From Chengkuizengella marina (lineage in GTDB: Bacteria; Bacillota; Bacilli; Paenibacillales; KCTC-33759), in assembly GCF_009910845.1 (NCBI RefSeq), contig NZ_SIJB01000025.1, positions 23,090-87,089 on the forward strand: a stretch of 64,000 bases of DNA, in the 5' to 3' direction. The notes beneath the pieces were generated by a model. That model did not search any database, had not been told where the DNA came from, and saw only the letters and a list, made by a program, of their open reading frames with translations. The position numbers and the translations under genes were made by a program. Numbering within the stretch: the first letter of the stretch is position 1; every line of letters starts with the position of its first letter. This document shows positions 61,784-64,000 of this stretch, piece after piece.

Positions 61784-62995
61784 CTATTCCTCTATTTCTG
61801 CTTTTGGACCAAAAAATTCATAATGTATATGATGTAAATCTACTCCCCACTTTTTTAAACCTTTATATAAAAGCTTCATAAATGGTACTGGTCCACAAAA
61901 ATAAAAATCAGCTTGAGAAGGTAGAATACTCTTCAACCATTCCATTTCAATAAACCCTTCTTTTTCAAAACTACTTGTTTGTTTATCCTGTTCTGTTGGC
62001 GTTTGATAACAAACTAAATAATTTAACAAATCGTGTTTCTCTGTAAGCTGCTGTACATGATCTCTAAAAGCATGATACTCGCTATTGATTGCTGCATGAA
62101 TAAAATAAACTGGACGTGATGGCTGCTTTTTAATCAATGTATTTAACATGCTGATCATTGGAGTAAGACCAACTCCACCACTAATGAGAACAATAGGAAG
62201 ATCATGTTCTGTATTTAATACAAAATCACCTGCAGGAGCACTTACTTGCACAATATCTCCTTGATTCACATGATCATGCAAATTATTAGATACTACACCA
62301 TCAGGTTTATTATCAAAACCCACTTCTCTTTTCACACTGATTCTGTAATAATTTTTATTAGGGGAATCAGACAAACTGTATTGTCTAATATGCGTATGTT
62401 TCTTCCCTTCTATATTCATTTTTATACTAATATATTGACCAGGTAGAAAGTTAGAGATTTCTTTTCCATCCTCTGGTCGCAAGTAAAAAGAGGTAATCAT
62501 TTTACTCTCTTTAACTTTTTTGTAAACCACAAACTTTCTAAAGTCTTTCCAACCTCCATTTAGATTTGCTTCCTCATACATTTGTTGTTCAATTGAAATA
62601 AAGGTATCTGCAATAAAACCATAAGCGATTTCCCATGCTTCCATGATTTCATCTGTTGCATCTTCTCCTAAAACTTCTTTAATAGCTAATAGTAAATACT
62701 TACCAACTATAGGATAATGTTCAGGTTTAATCCCTAAACTGCGATGTTTATGTCCTATTGTTTTCACTACAGGGAGAATGGCTTCCAAATTATCTATATT
62801 TGCAGCAGCGGCTAATATAGATCCAGCCAAGGCTTTCTGCTGTCTTCCTTGTTTTTGATTAGCATGATTGAAAATATTTAATAATTCTGGATGATGATTA
62901 AACATCATCTTATAAAAATGACTTGTTATTTCCTCTCCTTGTTCCTGCAATACTGGTACTGTTGATTTAATGATATTAATTGTGTGTAAATTCAT
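61784..62995 (-). CDS. hmp: Flavohemoglobin, nitric oxide dioxygenase
   Basis: The protein has 403 residues. The globin domain (1-140) has the proximal His in 'TIGHKHRSLGIKPEHY'. The FAD-binding domain (about 150-255) has 'RQYSLSD'. The NAD-binding domain has 'PIVLISGGVGLTPMISML' and 'FYFCGPVPFMK'. It oxidises NO to nitrate with O2 and NAD(P)H. The promoter carries an NsrR-type palindrome, and nsrR lies 490 bp away. This is the usual Bacillus NO-stress pairing. Confidence 0.96.
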   Translation of the reverse strand: MNLHTINIIKSTVPVLQEQGEEITSHFYKMMFNHHPELLNIFNHANQKQGRQQKALAGSILAAAANIDNLEAILPVVKTIGHKHRSLGIKPEHYPIVGKYLLLAIKEVLGEDATDEIMEAWEIAYGFIADTFISIEQQMYEEANLNGGWKDFRKFVVYKKVKESKMITSFYLRPEDGKEISNFLPGQYISIKMNIEGKKHTHIRQYSLSDSPNKNYYRISVKREVGFDNKPDGVVSNNLHDHVNQGDIVQVSAPAGDFVLNTEHDLPIVLISGGVGLTPMISMLNTLIKKQPSRPVYFIHAAINSEYHAFRDHVQQLTEKHDLLNYLVCYQTPTEQDKQTSSFEKEGFIEMEWLKSILPSQADFYFCGPVPFMKLLYKGLKKWGVDLHHIHYEFFGPKAEIEE

Positions 62996-63016
62996 AAAGC
63001 TTCCCCCTAATAAAAG

Positions 63017-63070
63017 ATGTATTTTATTTACTTCTTTAAGTATAGTTTATAAAATGTATTTAAAATACAT
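63017..63070 (-). promoter_or_regulatory. NsrR operator region of hmp
   Basis: ATGTATTTAAAATACAT (63054-63070) is a 17-bp palindrome matching the NsrR box of Bacillus. It lies where a -35 would be, just before TATACT (63044..63039), a good -10. A weaker copy (ATGTATTTTATTTACTT, 63017-63033) lies downstream. Binding there should repress hmp until NO damages the NsrR cluster. Confidence 0.85.
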
Positions 63071-63203
63071 CTTTAAGTTACAACTTTTCGAACACTTTAA
63101 TATTGTAATTTTTTCATAGCAAATTACTTTTCATATTATATTTCGAACAAGTTAAAAATAATGTTGATGTTCAAAAATCATACCAATGAAGGAGGAAATA
63201 GGA

Positions 63204-63377
63204 ATGAACATTCGTGAGGGATTGATTCCAACATTGTTGGGAACAGCAGTAACTGCAACTGGTCTCACATTGAAGCAAACTAAGAAAGGAAATCCAATGA
63301 TTTCTAGCACCATCTTTGGTTTTGGATTAGCCCACGTAGTTTTGGGTGTAATTGATCTTTTTGAACATCGTCGTTAA
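63204..63377 (+). CDS. Small hydrophobic protein, function unknown
   Basis: The protein has 57 residues with two hydrophobic segments (LIPTLLGTAVTATGLTL and IFGFGLAHVVLGVIDLF) joined by a basic loop, ending HRR. The ATG at 63204 follows GGAGGAAATAGGA. I do not recognise the family. It lies between hmp and nsrR on nsrR's strand, followed by a stem-loop. Confidence 0.6.
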   Translation: MNIREGLIPTLLGTAVTATGLTLKQTKKGNPMISSTIFGFGLAHVVLGVIDLFEHRR

Positions 63378-63390
63378 CCGTAACACTTAA

Positions 63391-63423
63391 TAAAAAAAGT
63401 GAGCACTTATTAAAGTGCTCACT
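63391..63423 (-). terminator. Stem-loop between the small protein and nsrR
   Basis: AGTGAGCACTT pairs perfectly with AAGTGCTCACT across ATTA. Seven Ts follow on the minus strand and none on the plus strand, although neighbouring genes are on the plus strand. Confidence 0.6.
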
Positions 63424-63482
63424 AGAACTACAATGATAATTAAAGGTATAATAGAATAACAACATTCATTGGAGTGATGGAA

Positions 63483-63929
63483 ATGCGTTTAACAAATTAT
63501 ACAGATTACACCCTCAGGGTTCTCCTCTACTTAGCGACACAACCTGTAGATAAAATAAGTAATATAAAGGAAATTTCAGAAACATATGGGATTTCTAAAA
63601 ACCATTTAATGAAAGTAGTATATGAATTAGGATTGTTAAAACTAATCCATACCACTAGAGGAAGAGGAGGTGGAATTAAACTTGCTTCTGATCCAAAAGA
63701 TATCAATATTGGTTGGGTAGTCAGACAAACTGAGAATAGATCTAACATAGTAGAATGTTTTGATACGGAAAATAACTCTTGTATTATAAGTCCAGTCTGT
63801 AAATTAAAGAATGTGTTAAACGAAGCGCTAAATGCATTTCTAGAATTATTAGATCAATATACACTAAATGATTTATTAAATAATGAACCTGAATTAAGAA
63901 AAATATTAATAAATAACTCACATAAGTGA
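63483..63929 (+). CDS. nsrR: NO-sensing Rrf2 family repressor NsrR
   Basis: The protein has 148 residues. The N-terminal winged helix has 'LTNYTDYTLRVLLYLA', 'YGISKNHLMKVVYELG' and 'TTRGRGGGIKLA'. Three cysteines at residues 92, 100 and 106 (ECFD...NNSC...SPVC) occupy the cluster-ligand positions known from B. subtilis NsrR. The start is the ATG at 63483 behind GGAG, giving these numbers. It should repress hmp via the palindrome at 63054-63070. A TATAAT lies at about 63448. No NsrR box is seen in its own promoter. Confidence 0.95.
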   Translation: MRLTNYTDYTLRVLLYLATQPVDKISNIKEISETYGISKNHLMKVVYELGLLKLIHTTRGRGGGIKLASDPKDINIGWVVRQTENRSNIVECFDTENNSCIISPVCKLKNVLNEALNAFLELLDQYTLNDLLNNEPELRKILINNSHK

Positions 63930-63958
63930 ACATAGTGTTACTATTTATCTTATAAAAC

Positions 63959-63978
63959 AAAAAACCGCCAAAGGCGGT
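63959..63978 (-). terminator. Terminator at the window end
   Basis: ACCGCC-AAA-GGCGGT is followed on the minus strand by TTTTTTG. It probably serves a minus-strand gene that enters from beyond the right edge. Confidence 0.7.
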
Positions 63979-64000
63979 ATTGATATGCTCCCCTTACGGT

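Overview
The window is an AT-rich chromosomal segment from an endospore-forming, low-GC Gram-positive bacterium of the Bacillales. The evidence is the spoVAC-spoVAD-spoVAEb operon, sigK, a T-box in front of leuS, the comE locus and the yqeG-yqeH-aroE-yhbY-nadD-yqeK-rsfS-yqeM block. An ECF sigma/anti-sigma pair next to comEC and holA recalls Paenibacillaceae, but the genus cannot be fixed from the sequence alone. I saw no rRNA or tRNA genes, CRISPR arrays, transposase genes or prophage genes.

Layout. 1-8.5 kb: partial holA, an ECF sigma/anti-sigma pair and the competence locus (comEC, comEB, comEA, comER). metY sits inside the locus, a terminator precedes comEC, and comEC carries a frameshift. 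8.5-17.6 kb: leuS with its leucine T-box, then conserved housekeeping genes (yqeM, cvfB, rsfS, yqeK, nadD, yhbY, aroE, yqeH, yqeG). 17.7-22.1 kb: a MoxR / DUF58 / transglutaminase operon. 22.4-26.7 kb: a frameshifted Crp/Fnr regulator and a short spoVA operon with DUF421 and DUF1657 genes. 26.9-36.3 kb: ldh, an aminotransferase, a phosphodiesterase-like protein, the NO-damage repair gene ric, DUF4003, DUF3817 and a U32/RlhA-like gene. 36.7-41.5 kb: sigK flanked by a frameshifted MFS transporter and a Smr-less MutS2-like gene, both behind long leaders with a short upstream ORF and intrinsic terminators. 41.6-51.4 kb: a secreted lamin-tail protein, csp, azoR, a CorC/HlyC-type membrane protein, pncB-pncA, recQ and a small PUA/ASCH-like protein. 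51.5-60.3 kb: a cytochrome c maturation operon joined to nrfH-nrfA (nitrite to ammonia). 60.6-64 kb: an LCP protein, flavohemoglobin hmp with an NsrR operator, and nsrR.

How the genes fit together. A nitrogen-oxide module runs through the window. NrfHA reduces nitrite and the adjacent Ccm genes make its c-type hemes. Hmp removes NO under NsrR, and Ric repairs damaged iron centres. TGTGA-N6-TCACA-type operators lie upstream of ric and, with one mismatch, nrfH. The Crp/Fnr regulator has a matching RET..R recognition helix but is frameshifted here. The Ccm set is a variant: CcmE has CxxxY in place of HxxxY, and the CcmH-like protein lacks CxxC.

Strongest leads for novelty: (1) two ribosome-stalling-type leaders, on the MFS gene and the MutS2-like gene; (2) a family of intergenic elements with inverted-repeat ends and GG-loop hairpins, whose stems show compensatory changes between copies; (3) the variant Ccm system attached to NrfHA. 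Three frameshifts (comEC, the Crp-like gene, the MFS gene) should be checked against raw reads before they are read as biology.
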